This document shows positions 33,544-41,252 of a stretch of 57,365 bases of DNA, piece by piece. A program made the position numbers and the translations under genes. This DNA is from CAZBRS01 sp964494475 (GTDB lineage Bacteria > Myxococcota_A > UBA9042 > CAZBRS01), in contig CAZBRS010000039.1 of NCBI GenBank assembly GCA_964494475.1, forward strand, positions 1 to 57,365, given 5' to 3'. How positions within the stretch are numbered: position 1 is the stretch's first letter; the number at the start of each line of letters is the position of its first letter. The notes beneath the pieces were generated by a model, which was given only the letters and a program-made list of their open reading frames with translations, searched no databases and was not told the DNA's origin.

Positions 33544-35235
33544 ATGAAGTGCCCGTCCTGTGGTCGCATGCTGCTCGACTCGGCGACGTTCTGCCCCTAC
33601 TGCGGCGCCACCGACATGAGCGGCACGGCCAAGCCCGCCAACAAGAAGCCGGCAGCCCCGGTCGAGGCCGACGACGACGACGAGTCGTCGTCGACCATGG
33701 TCATGCAGGTCACGCCCGAGATGATGAAGGCGGCGGTCTTCGCCAAGGCAGCGCCTCCGAAGCCCGCGGCCGTCGACCCCAAGGCCACCATGATGGGACT
33801 GGGCCTGCCCGACCTCCAGCGCGCGGCGCCGAAGGAGTCCGAGCCCAAGAAGACCATCATGGGCCTGGGCCTCGCCGACATCGTCAAGGCGCAGGAAGAG
33901 GCCGCCGCCAAGGCCGCCACCCCCGAGTCGAAGCCGGCTCCCGCCCCGCCCCGCCCCGCCGCCCCCCAGCCGGCGCCCGCCTCCCGCGAGGCCAAGGCCA
34001 CCATCATGGGGCTCGGGCTCTCCGACATCGTCAAGGCCCAGCAGCAGGCGACCGCGAACGACCGCGTCGACGAGCTGCAGCCCCAGCGACCGCCCGCGCC
34101 CCAGGCGCCCATGCTGCAGCCCATCGACCTCGAGCCCGACGAGGCGTTCTCCGAGGAGACCACCGACGAGTCCGCGGTCTCGCCCGAGTTCCATCCCGTC
34201 GACGGCGTGCTGCTGCGCCTCTCGCGCGAGCTGCCCGGGCTCGAGAACGACGTCGAGACCATGCAGTTCCTGCCGCCCACGGGCGGGCTCTTCAGCCTGT
34301 TCGCCTACGCGAAGCACGCCAGCCGCGTTCGCGCCGAGATCGCCGATCTGCGCGACACCCTCAAGCAGCGCCGCACCCTGCTGACGAACGAAAAGAAGAA
34401 GGCCTACCAGCGCCTGGGCCAGCTCGGCTGGATGAAGGGCCTGCGCATCGTGGGGCTCGACTCCTACGTGTCGGAGCTCTCGTTCTTCAAGGATCAGCTC
34501 GACACGCTCGAGCAGCAGAAGGCCACGGTGCGGGCGGGGGCCCTCGGCTCCCAGCTCGATCGCCACGAGGCCGACCAGCGCAACCTCTCGTACCTCGAGT
34601 TCGAGGTCGGGCGCCCCGACACCTGGCGCGAAGAGACCCAACTGCTCGAACACAAGGTGCGCAACCTGACCCACGAGATCGAGTACCTGCGCGGCATCAT
34701 CGCCCGGGTCACACGCCCCGACGCGCGGGGCAACCTCGAGAACCTGCTCAAGGACCGCGAGTTCCTGCTCGAGAACGCCGGCCGCAAGCAGCGCGAGATC
34801 TCGTCCAGGGCCGCCCAGCACGCCGAGCGGGCCGCGGCGCTGGCCTCCGAGTTCGACCGCCTGCGCGCCCGCGTGTCGCGCTACTCGGTCGACCTCGACC
34901 GCGGGCTCGCGCCGCTCGAGCGCGAGGAGCGCGAGATCCTCGGCAAGATCGCCCCCTCGCTCGAGAAGATGGGCGAGGTCATCGCGGCCTCCCAGGCCGT
35001 GCGCGGCGATGTGCACAAAGACCTGAAGCAGCAGGTCGAGGTGGTCACGGCGCTCGAGGAGTGGCTGCAGCGCGAGAACCTCTTCGTCATGAAGCTGAAG
35101 GACATCGAAGGCCGCGTCGACGTGAAGCGCGTCGGCCAGGCCCGCATCTTCCTGGCCAGCCTGATCCTGCTGGGCGTGGGCTTCGCCGGGGTCGCCACGC
35201 TGGTCGCCCTCTACCTGGCGGGCGTCATCTCCTGA
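33544..35235 (+). CDS. Zinc-ribbon, coiled-coil, C-terminally membrane-anchored protein
   Basis: 563 aa, starting MKCPSCGRML; the zinc ribbon uses C3, C6, C17 and C20. A disordered acidic and Pro-rich region follows. It contains three copies of a short motif, x-T-[MI]-M-G-L-G-L-x-D-[LI] (about residues 82-91, 104-113 and 153-162), two continuing as VKAQ. From about 215 to 520 the protein is a long helical coiled coil (RVRAEIADLRDTLKQRRTLL; LLEHKVRNLTHEIEYLRGII). One membrane helix is at about 538-560 and the chain ends AGVIS, so it is probably tail-anchored with the bulk in the cytoplasm. I recognise no family. The repeated Thr-containing motifs may be docking or phosphorylation sites. Confidence 0.88.
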   Translation: MKCPSCGRMLLDSATFCPYCGATDMSGTAKPANKKPAAPVEADDDDESSSTMVMQVTPEMMKAAVFAKAAPPKPAAVDPKATMMGLGLPDLQRAAPKESEPKKTIMGLGLADIVKAQEEAAAKAATPESKPAPAPPRPAAPQPAPASREAKATIMGLGLSDIVKAQQQATANDRVDELQPQRPPAPQAPMLQPIDLEPDEAFSEETTDESAVSPEFHPVDGVLLRLSRELPGLENDVETMQFLPPTGGLFSLFAYAKHASRVRAEIADLRDTLKQRRTLLTNEKKKAYQRLGQLGWMKGLRIVGLDSYVSELSFFKDQLDTLEQQKATVRAGALGSQLDRHEADQRNLSYLEFEVGRPDTWREETQLLEHKVRNLTHEIEYLRGIIARVTRPDARGNLENLLKDREFLLENAGRKQREISSRAAQHAERAAALASEFDRLRARVSRYSVDLDRGLAPLEREEREILGKIAPSLEKMGEVIAASQAVRGDVHKDLKQQVEVVTALEEWLQRENLFVMKLKDIEGRVDVKRVGQARIFLASLILLGVGFAGVATLVALYLAGVIS

Positions 35236-35268
35236 TCCTGATTTCGGCTTTGTTTGTATCTCGTTAGC

Positions 35269-35289
35269 GACGATCGACGCGTCTTTTTT
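35269..35289 (+). terminator. Weak terminator-like hairpin with T-run
   Basis: GACG...CGTC (35269-35283) followed by six Ts (35284-35289), about 34 bases after the stop of the zinc-ribbon gene. The stem is only four pairs, so termination is uncertain. Confidence 0.3.
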
Positions 35290-35351
35290 GCGCCCGGCAG
35301 GACCCCGTCGTACCGTGGAACCTGCCACTCCAGCGCGCGGGGAAAGACATC

Positions 35352-35459
35352 ATGGTGGGAATGATCGTCGCGGTCGGCAGCATCGGACTCTCGATCCTTC
35401 TGTGCCGGACCCTGAACCACGTGGTGCTCAGCGCGCTGCTGAACACCTACAAGCGCTGA
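35352..35459 (+). CDS. Predicted 35-residue membrane peptide
   Basis: ATG at 35352 opens a 35-codon frame ending in TGA at 35457-35459. The peptide has a hydrophobic stretch from residue 3 to about 18 (GMIVAVGSIGLSILLC), then RTLNHVVLSALLNTYKR with a basic end. Codon third positions are strongly G/C as in the neighbours, and GGGGAA stands about 10 bases upstream. It could be a small inner-membrane protein. No homologue is recognised, and the alternative is a chance ORF. Confidence 0.5.
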   Translation: MVGMIVAVGSIGLSILLCRTLNHVVLSALLNTYKR

Positions 35460-35466
35460 CGCCCCA

Positions 35467-35491
35467 GGGCAACCGCAAGGGTTGCCCCTAC
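35467..35491. repeat. TGTAGGGGC-type palindromic element, copy 3
   Basis: GGGCAACC (35467-35474), loop GCAAG, GGTTGCCC (35480-35487), then CTAC. On the minus strand it reads GTAGGGGC, whose TAG is the stop codon of the DCKA-repeat gene. It sits between two convergent genes and may end both transcripts. Confidence 0.7.
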
Positions 35492-35856
35492 TCGCAATAC
35501 ATGTCGGTCTTGCGGAGCACGGCCTTGCAGGTGCCGCTCTGGCAGTAGGTGTCCTGACCGCGGATGTAGGCCTTGCAGTCGTCGGATTTGCAGTAGATGT
35601 CCTGCTTGCGCAGCACGGCCTTGCAGTCGTCGGACTTGCAGTAGATGTCTTGCTTGCGCAGCACGGCCTTGCAGTCGTCGGTGTCGCAGTAGATGTCGTT
35701 GCCACGCAAGAGCGCCTTGCAGTCGCCGGACTGGCAGTACATGTCGCTGCCGGTGACCAGGGCCTTGCAGTCGTCGCGGCTCCACTGACGGTAGCCGACC
35801 GTGAGCGGATCGGGGGGCGCGGCGAGGAGGAGCGCGAACACGAGCGCCTGGAGCAT
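35488..35856 (-). CDS. Small secreted protein with six DCKA 16-residue repeats
   Basis: 122 aa from ATG 35856, preceded by AGGTGA at proper distance; an upstream GTG at 35865 lies within that SD and is less likely. After a signal peptide (LQALVFALLLAAPPDP) and a short linker, the mature part is six tandem repeats of 16 residues with pattern D-C-K-A-x5-D-x-Y-C-x-S-D. Two copies are identical (DCKAVLRKQDIYCKSD), and the underlying 48-base DNA units are almost identical too. Each unit has two cysteines, so disulfide ladders are likely. No known family is recognised. The gene starts ten bases after the mutY stop, within the Mla operon. Confidence 0.85.
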   Translation of the reverse strand: MLQALVFALLLAAPPDPLTVGYRQWSRDDCKALVTGSDMYCQSGDCKALLRGNDIYCDTDDCKAVLRKQDIYCKSDDCKAVLRKQDIYCKSDDCKAYIRGQDTYCQSGTCKAVLRKTDMYCE

Positions 35857-35865
35857 GCCGGTCAC

Positions 35866-36975
35866 CTAGCTGGAGATCCAAGGAGGAGGGTACCCGGAAG
35901 CCAGCAGGGCCTCAACCACTTTCTCGGTCGCTCTCGGGAGGGGAACGTCGCGAAGCTCGGACGGGAGGACGAAGCGCACCTCGTCGGAGGCCAGCGGGCG
36001 CGCCTCGCCGGAGCGAACGCGGCAGTGGAAGGCGGTCAGGGTGATGCGCAGGTGCGAGTAGGCGTGATCGACCGTGGCGCACGGGGGCCCGACCTCGACG
36101 TCGAGCCCGGTCTCCTCGAGGATCTCGCGGCGCGCGGCGGCCTCGAGGCTCTCGCGCGGGCGGCGCTTGCCCCCGGGCAGCTCCCACAGCCCACCCAGCA
36201 TGACCGTGACGGGCCGGCGCGCGATCAGCACCCGACCCTCGCGCCAGATGACGCCCACCGCCACGTCGTGGTGCGGCGTGGGGGCCCTCTTCGTCTTCAC
36301 GGGAAGCTCGGAGACGCGCCCCTGGCGGAGGGCCTCGCAGTCGCTCGCGAGCGGGCACTCCGGGCAGCGGGGCTCGCGTGGCGTGCACACCAGGGCGCCC
36401 AACTCCATGATGGCGTTGTTGAAGGTGCCGGGATCCACCGGCGCGTGACCGGGCGAGGGCCCGTCGAGGAGGGCGGCGGCCAGCGAGGCCTGGATGGCGC
36501 GGCGCACGGCCGGCGAGCGCACGTCGGCGCCTTCTGCCAGGAAGCGGGCGAACACGCGCAGCACGTTGCCGTCGATCACGGGCACGGGCTCGCCGAAGGC
36601 CATGCTGGCGATGGCGGCGGCCGTGTAGGGCCCGACGCCGGGCAATTCGGCCAGCCCCTCGGCGGTCCGGGGGAAGCGCCCTCCGTGTTGCAGGACCACC
36701 TGCTCCGCCGCCGCGTGCAGGCTGCGCGCGCGCGAGTAGTAGCCCAGGCCCGCCCACAGCTTCAGCACCTCCTGCAGGTCGGCCGCCGCCAACGCCTCCA
36801 CGGTCGGAAAGCGCGCGCGAAAGCGCTCGAAGTACGGCACCACGGTGTCGACGCGCGTCTGCTGCAGCATGATCTCGCTGAGCCAGACCTCGTAGGGCGA
36901 CACGGCCTCGCGCCAGGGCAGGCGGCGATGGTGCGCGGCGTACCACGCGAGCAGGCGCGGAACGAAGGCGGCCAT
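35866..36975 (-). CDS. mutY: A/G-specific adenine glycosylase
   Basis: 369 aa. The HhH-GPD fold reads LPWREAVSPYEVWLSEIMLQQTRV, then LPGVGPYTAAAIASMAFGEPVPVIDGNV with the catalytic Asp of VIDGN. The [4Fe-4S] cluster motif CTPREPRCPECPLASDC is intact (C-x6-C-x2-C-x5-C). The C-terminal NUDIX-like domain reads GGKRRPRESLEAAARREI and contains a full Nudix box, unusual since many MutY C-domains have lost it. It removes adenine mispaired with 8-oxoguanine. The gene begins four bases after the MCE gene stop, so it is co-transcribed with the Mla genes. Confidence 0.97.
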   Translation of the reverse strand: MAAFVPRLLAWYAAHHRRLPWREAVSPYEVWLSEIMLQQTRVDTVVPYFERFRARFPTVEALAAADLQEVLKLWAGLGYYSRARSLHAAAEQVVLQHGGRFPRTAEGLAELPGVGPYTAAAIASMAFGEPVPVIDGNVLRVFARFLAEGADVRSPAVRRAIQASLAAALLDGPSPGHAPVDPGTFNNAIMELGALVCTPREPRCPECPLASDCEALRQGRVSELPVKTKRAPTPHHDVAVGVIWREGRVLIARRPVTVMLGGLWELPGGKRRPRESLEAAARREILEETGLDVEVGPPCATVDHAYSHLRITLTAFHCRVRSGEARPLASDEVRFVLPSELRDVPLPRATEKVVEALLASGYPPPWISS

Positions 36976-36979
36976 CGGG

Positions 36980-38584
36980 TCAGAACGACACGTTGGGCGA
37001 CGTCATGAAGAGGCTCTTCAGGTCTTCGTCGTGGAAGCGCAGGCCGAGCCCCACGAAGCCGTCGCGTCCGTCGGCGTTGACCAGATCGTCGGCGCCCGCC
37101 GACAGGAAGAAGTAGCGCAGGAACTGGAACTGCAACGACGCGCGGAGGCGCGGGTTCTGGCTCGCGAGCCCGAAGTCGAAGCACTCGCCCGTCAGCGTCA
37201 GGTGGTTGCGCCAGACGTCGAGGTCGAGCCCCACGCCGCCGCTGGACTCGAGGATGCCGAGCCGCCAGGTGGTGAACCACAGGCGCTTCGCGAGCTGCAA
37301 CGAGAACTTCAACCGGTCTTCGGTCGTGGTCACGGTCTCGCGGACGGTGGGCGTGCCGGGGGGCTGGTCGGTGACCGTGGTGCGCAGGTACGAGGTGGTC
37401 GTGGCGCGGGGCTGGTCGATCAGCTCGAACAGGTAGTACGTGTCGTCGCGGGGCTGCAGGCGCAGGCTGAAGGCCGTTCGGAAGGTGTTGCCGCGCACGA
37501 AGTAGTCGGAGCGCACGCCCACGTGGGTCTGCAGGCGCACGAGCTTGGTCACGAAGTCGCTGGCGCCCGACATGGAGTCTTCGAGGTCGTTGATGAGGCG
37601 ATCGTCGTTGACCAGGCGGCCCACGGTGCCGTCGCCGCGATCGACCTTGCGCGCCACGTGGTGCAGCGTGTCGAGGGTCTCCTGCAGGATGTCGAGGCTC
37701 TCCTCGACCTTCTCGAGGGTGCCCTTGATGGTGCCGAGGCTCTGCTCGACCTCGGGGCCGCTCTTGCCCACGATGCCGCGCACGTCGGCCGTGATGGCGC
37801 GCAGGTTCTCGAGCGACTCGCGCACGAGCTCGCCCGATTGCGCGCTGATGCGCTCGGCGTTGGCCGAGAAGCGCTCGATGTTCTGGATGATCTCGACGAT
37901 GGCCGCCGACTGGTTGGCCACGCCGCCCTCGGTGAAGGCGCGCACGTCGGCGGTGATCTTCTGCAGGTTCTCGGCCGAGCGCGCGACGCTGTCGGCGATG
38001 ACGGCCATGCGATCGGCGCCCTGATCGCCGCCGAGGGTGCCCTTCAGGTTCTCGGTGACGGCGCTCAGGTCGACCAGGATCTTCTCGAGCGCGGGCAGCA
38101 GGCTCGAGCTCTCGCCCACCTTGTCCATCATGGCCTCGAGGCCGGCGCGCGAGATGGCGGTGCGGATGGTGCCCCCATCGGCCAGGTCGGGGCCCTCGAG
38201 GCCGGGCACGAGCTCGACGTAGTAGTCGCCGAGGAGCGAGCCCTGCAGGCGCCGCGCGACGGTGCCGTTGCGGTAGACGCCGCGCTCGTCGGGCACGCCC
38301 TCCTTCAGCCGGATCTGCCGACCCACGCGGATGGTGACGACCGCGGTGCGCAGATCGGCGGGGTCGAGCTCGACGCTCGCGATGGTGCCCACGGGGATGC
38401 CCGAGATGCTGACGCGCGAGTTCTTGACCAGGCCGCTGGCGTCTTCGAAGCGCGCCTTCACGAGCCAGGTGTCGCCGTCGGAGGCGCGATCGCGCTCGAC
38501 GGTGCCGAACATGTAGACCAGCAGGAGGACCCCGGCCACGAACACGAGCCCCACGGCCAGCGGCGCCCCGAAGCGCTTCATCAT
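36980..38584 (-). CDS. mlaD: MlaD/MCE protein with C-terminal barrel-like domain
   Basis: 534 aa. A membrane helix is at about residues 5-25 and the MCE domain at about 38-130 (LVKARFEDASGLVKNSRVSISGIPVG; YRNGTVARRLQGSLLGDYYVEL). Then comes a helical segment of about 200 residues with repeated amphipathic heptads (NLRAITADVRGIVGKSGPEV). The last 180 residues are beta-rich with alternating polarity and aromatic girdles (FRTAFSLRLQPRDDTYYLFE; LQFQFLRYFFLSAGADDLV), ending as a barrel-like strand (FVGLGLRFHDEDL). One chain thus could span from inner to outer membrane as a lipid bridge, like the long MlaD of some diderm Firmicutes. It overlaps mlaF by four bases. Confidence 0.9.
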   Translation of the reverse strand: MMKRFGAPLAVGLVFVAGVLLLVYMFGTVERDRASDGDTWLVKARFEDASGLVKNSRVSISGIPVGTIASVELDPADLRTAVVTIRVGRQIRLKEGVPDERGVYRNGTVARRLQGSLLGDYYVELVPGLEGPDLADGGTIRTAISRAGLEAMMDKVGESSSLLPALEKILVDLSAVTENLKGTLGGDQGADRMAVIADSVARSAENLQKITADVRAFTEGGVANQSAAIVEIIQNIERFSANAERISAQSGELVRESLENLRAITADVRGIVGKSGPEVEQSLGTIKGTLEKVEESLDILQETLDTLHHVARKVDRGDGTVGRLVNDDRLINDLEDSMSGASDFVTKLVRLQTHVGVRSDYFVRGNTFRTAFSLRLQPRDDTYYLFELIDQPRATTTSYLRTTVTDQPPGTPTVRETVTTTEDRLKFSLQLAKRLWFTTWRLGILESSGGVGLDLDVWRNHLTLTGECFDFGLASQNPRLRASLQFQFLRYFFLSAGADDLVNADGRDGFVGLGLRFHDEDLKSLFMTSPNVSF

Positions 38585-39324
38585 AGCGAGACCCCGGACG
38601 AGTCGAGGAACTCGCGCACGCGCGGATGAGTGGAGTTGACGAGGTCGCGCCCGGCCCCGTAAGCGGCGATGCGGCCCTGGTACACGAAGGCCACGTGGTC
38701 GGCGATGCGGAAGGTCGAGGCCATGTCGTGGCTGATGACCACGGACGTGACGTGGAACTTGTCCTGCGCCTCGAGGATCATCTCGTCGACCTGGCGGGTG
38801 GTGATGGGGTCGAGCCCGGTGGTGGGCTCGTCGTAGATCATGATCTTCGGGTTCAGCACGATGGCGCGCGCGAGGCCCACGCGCTTGCGCATGCCGCCCG
38901 AGAGCTCGGAGGGGTACTTGCGCACGGCGTCCGTGAGGCCCAGCACCTCGAGCCGCTCACGCACGCGGCCGGGGATGTCACGGCGGGGCACGCGGCGCTC
39001 GATCAGCGGGAACGCGACGTTCTCGTAGACCGTCATCGAGTCGAACAGCGCCGCCTGCTGAAAGACCATGCCGAATTTGCTCCGTACCCGCGTGAGCCCC
39101 TGGGCGTCGAGGTCGGCGAAGCGCTCGCCGTCGACGACGATCTCGCCCCGGGTGGGCGAGAGCAGCCCGATCATCAGCTTGACCAGCACGGTCTTGCCCG
39201 AGCCGCTGCCCCCGATGATAACGGTAATGCGCCCCTCCGCAACATCGAGGTCGACCCCCTTCAGCACCTCGTACTCGCCGAAGCTCTTGTGCACGTCGCG
39301 CACCGTGAGGATGGGGTCGGCCAT
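38581..39324 (-). CDS. mlaF: Phospholipid-transport ABC ATPase MlaF-type
   Basis: 247 aa. Walker A is GGSGSGKTVLVK (about 37-48), the Q-loop FGMVFQQAALFDSMTV, the ABC signature ELSGGMRKRVGLARAI (about 138), Walker B IMIYDEPTTGLDP and the H-loop VISHDM. The DSMTVYENVAFPLIER pattern and the close mlaE and mlaD genes identify the MlaF/Ttg2A group. It powers phospholipid movement between membranes. Seven bases separate it from mlaE and its stop overlaps the mlaD start (ATGA). Confidence 0.96.
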   Translation of the reverse strand: MADPILTVRDVHKSFGEYEVLKGVDLDVAEGRITVIIGGSGSGKTVLVKLMIGLLSPTRGEIVVDGERFADLDAQGLTRVRSKFGMVFQQAALFDSMTVYENVAFPLIERRVPRRDIPGRVRERLEVLGLTDAVRKYPSELSGGMRKRVGLARAIVLNPKIMIYDEPTTGLDPITTRQVDEMILEAQDKFHVTSVVISHDMASTFRIADHVAFVYQGRIAAYGAGRDLVNSTHPRVREFLDSSGVSL

Positions 39325-39331
39325 TGGTCTC

Positions 39332-40102
39332 CTAGAACATGATGACGGTCAGGAAGTAGTCGCTGACGAACACCAGGATCGACGACGTGACCACGGCCTC
39401 GGTGGTGGCCAGCCCCACGCCGCGCGCCCCGCCGCCCGCGTGGAAGCCCCGGTAGCAGCTGACGGTGCTCACCACCGCGCCGAACACCAGCGACTTGATG
39501 AGGCCGTTCACGAGGTCGGCGGCGTCCATCCAGTCGACGACCTTGGCCATGAAGAAGCCCGGATCGCCGTTCATGAGCACCGTGGCCACCACGAAGGCGC
39601 CGACCATGCCCACGAACACGAAGTAGGCGTTGAGGAGCGGCATCATGATCGTGGTGGCGAGGATGCGGGGCGTGACCAGGTACTGGACGGGGTTCACGGC
39701 CAGCGCCTCGAGGGCGTCGATCTGCTCGGTCACGCGCATGGTGCCGAGCTCGGTGGCCATGGCCGAGCCCACGCGGGCCGTGACCATGAGCGCCGTGAGC
39801 ACGGGCCCGAGCTCGCGCGACAGCGACAGCGCCACGGTTCCGCCCACCATGCTCTCGGCGTTGAACAGGCTGAACGCGTGCTGGGCCTGCAGCGCGAGCA
39901 CCGCGCCCGTGAAGGTGCCCGTGAGCGTGACGATGAAGAGCGAGCCCACGCCCACGAAGTAGAACGCCTGCACGAAGTTCATGGTGCGGAAGGGGCGCCG
40001 GAACAGCCAGACGACCGCCTGCACGAGCAGGAGCACGATGGAGCCGACGGACTCCACGCGGGAGACGAGCCTTGTGGCGATCGACGTCAACGCGCCAGCC
40101 AA
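39332..40102 (-). CDS. mlaE: Phospholipid-transport permease MlaE-type
   Basis: 256 aa if started at TTG 40102, which has CGGGGTG upstream; no ATG or GTG gives the full N-terminal helix, so the start is uncertain. Family motifs are clear: VGSLFIVTLTGTFTGAVLALQ, LGPVLTALMVTARVGSAMATELGTMRVTEQIDAL (the MlaE coupling segment), and VNPVQYLVTPRILA. About five membrane helices. It forms the inner-membrane channel with MlaF and MlaD. First gene of the operon, driven by the promoter at 40129-40157. Confidence 0.95.
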   Translation of the reverse strand: MAGALTSIATRLVSRVESVGSIVLLLVQAVVWLFRRPFRTMNFVQAFYFVGVGSLFIVTLTGTFTGAVLALQAQHAFSLFNAESMVGGTVALSLSRELGPVLTALMVTARVGSAMATELGTMRVTEQIDALEALAVNPVQYLVTPRILATTIMMPLLNAYFVFVGMVGAFVVATVLMNGDPGFFMAKVVDWMDAADLVNGLIKSLVFGAVVSTVSCYRGFHAGGGARGVGLATTEAVVTSSILVFVSDYFLTVIMF

Positions 40103-40128
40103 CGGGCACCCCGTGGAAAGGTCCCTAC

Positions 40129-40157
40129 GTGATACCGTCCCCGCTTGTGAAACACAA
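40129..40157 (-). promoter_or_regulatory. mlaE: Promoter of the mla operon
   Basis: Minus strand: TTGTGT (40152-40157), 17 bases, TATCAC (40129-40134). The -35 lies in the palindrome CTTGTG-AAA-CACAAG (40144-40158), which also holds the -35 of the divergent promoter. Confidence 0.55.
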
Positions 40158-40172
40158 GGTCGCGATTATCAT
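40145..40172 (+). promoter_or_regulatory. Promoter of the 40194 membrane-protein gene
   Basis: TTGTGA (40145-40150), 16 bases, TATCAT (40167-40172), then SD GGAGG at 40184-40188 before GTG 40194. The surrounding palindrome 40144-40158 could be an operator controlling both directions. Confidence 0.55.
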
Positions 40173-40193
40173 GGGGCGCCCCTGGAGGTGCCC

Positions 40194-41252
40194 GTGCCGC
40201 CCATCGACGTCATCGTCCCCGAACGCCGGAATCGCCCCATGGCCGTCATGTCGCTGGCGGGAGCCTTCCTGCTGGCCGCCTTCCTGGGCGTGGTCGCGAG
40301 CGAGGCGTCGCCCGCCGAGCGCTGGAGCGCCGGCGCGCTGCTCCTCAACACCTTCGGCTGGGGCACGGTCTTCTTCCTGGGCGTGCAGGCGCGCTTCTTC
40401 CTGAAGGCCCGCGGCGGGGTCGTGCTCGACCGCGGGGCGGGCTGCCTGCGCCTGGGCACCATGGGCGGCGCGCTGCACGACGTGGTGGTGCCCCTCGGCC
40501 AGGTGGTGCGCGTCGCGCTCAGCCCGCGCTGGGAGCGCGTGCGGCGCGGCGAGCGCGTAATCTTCTCGCTCGAGGTCGAGCGGGCGCGCGACGTGGCGGT
40601 GGTGATCGGCGAGCACGAGAGCCACGACGCGGCGGCCGAGCTCGGCCAGGCGCTGGCCGGCCACCTGGGTCGCCCGTTCGAGGACTCGGAGTTCTTCCGG
40701 GGCCGTGTCCCTGCCCCGCGCCTCGGCTACACGACGCCCGAGGTGACCCTCGGCACCCGCTGGCACCTGTTCGGGCCCGTCACGGCGTTGGGCACGCTCG
40801 TCTTCGTGCTCGGCGCCTTCCTGTTCACCACGGCCGACCGTTCGTTCTTCTTCGGCGTCATCGTGGCGCCCTTCCTCCTGCTGATGGGGGGCCTGCTGCT
40901 GCTCACGTCGGTGCTCCTCACGTGGGGCCGCCAGACCCTCGCGGTCGAGGCCGGCGACGAGGGCGACCGCCTGCTGCACCGCGTGCGGCTGGGGGGGCGC
41001 GCCTTCTTCGAGGCGACCATCAACGAGGCCGACAAGCTGCGCGTCCGGGTCTTCCCGAGCGGCGCCCGGGGCACGGGCCTCGAGGTGGTGGCGCCCACGC
41101 GCGTGTTGGCCCTCGGCAACGGCCTGAACGGCGCGACGCGCACGCCCGTGTCGGCCGTCGACGGGCTGGCGCGCGACCTGCACGCCGCGCTGTTCGCCGA
41201 CGACGGCTTCGAGCCCGCGCCAGCGCCCCCAGCCGACGAGGCCACGCCATGA
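40194..41252 (+). CDS. Membrane protein of unknown function
   Basis: 352 aa from GTG 40194, chosen because GGAGG lies five bases upstream; a longer frame to 39981 would cross the divergent promoters. Two helices near the N-terminus (SLAGAFLLAAFLGVVASEA; LLLNTFGWGTVFFLGVQARFFL) are followed by a PH-like beta segment (VVLDRGAGCLRLGTMGGALHDVVVPL). Two more helices come around residues 195-245 (TALGTLVFVLGAFLF; IVAPFLLLMGGLLLLTSVLL), then another beta region. No family is recognised. Its stop overlaps the CPBP gene start (ATGA), so the two probably work together. Confidence 0.82.
   Translation: MPPIDVIVPERRNRPMAVMSLAGAFLLAAFLGVVASEASPAERWSAGALLLNTFGWGTVFFLGVQARFFLKARGGVVLDRGAGCLRLGTMGGALHDVVVPLGQVVRVALSPRWERVRRGERVIFSLEVERARDVAVVIGEHESHDAAAELGQALAGHLGRPFEDSEFFRGRVPAPRLGYTTPEVTLGTRWHLFGPVTALGTLVFVLGAFLFTTADRSFFFGVIVAPFLLLMGGLLLLTSVLLTWGRQTLAVEAGDEGDRLLHRVRLGGRAFFEATINEADKLRVRVFPSGARGTGLEVVAPTRVLALGNGLNGATRTPVSAVDGLARDLHAALFADDGFEPAPAPPADEATP

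Noticed and set aside
35500..35790. 48-base repeats that look at first like a CRISPR array
   Set aside because: The repeats are contiguous with no unique spacers and translate to 16-residue DCKA units in a secreted protein.
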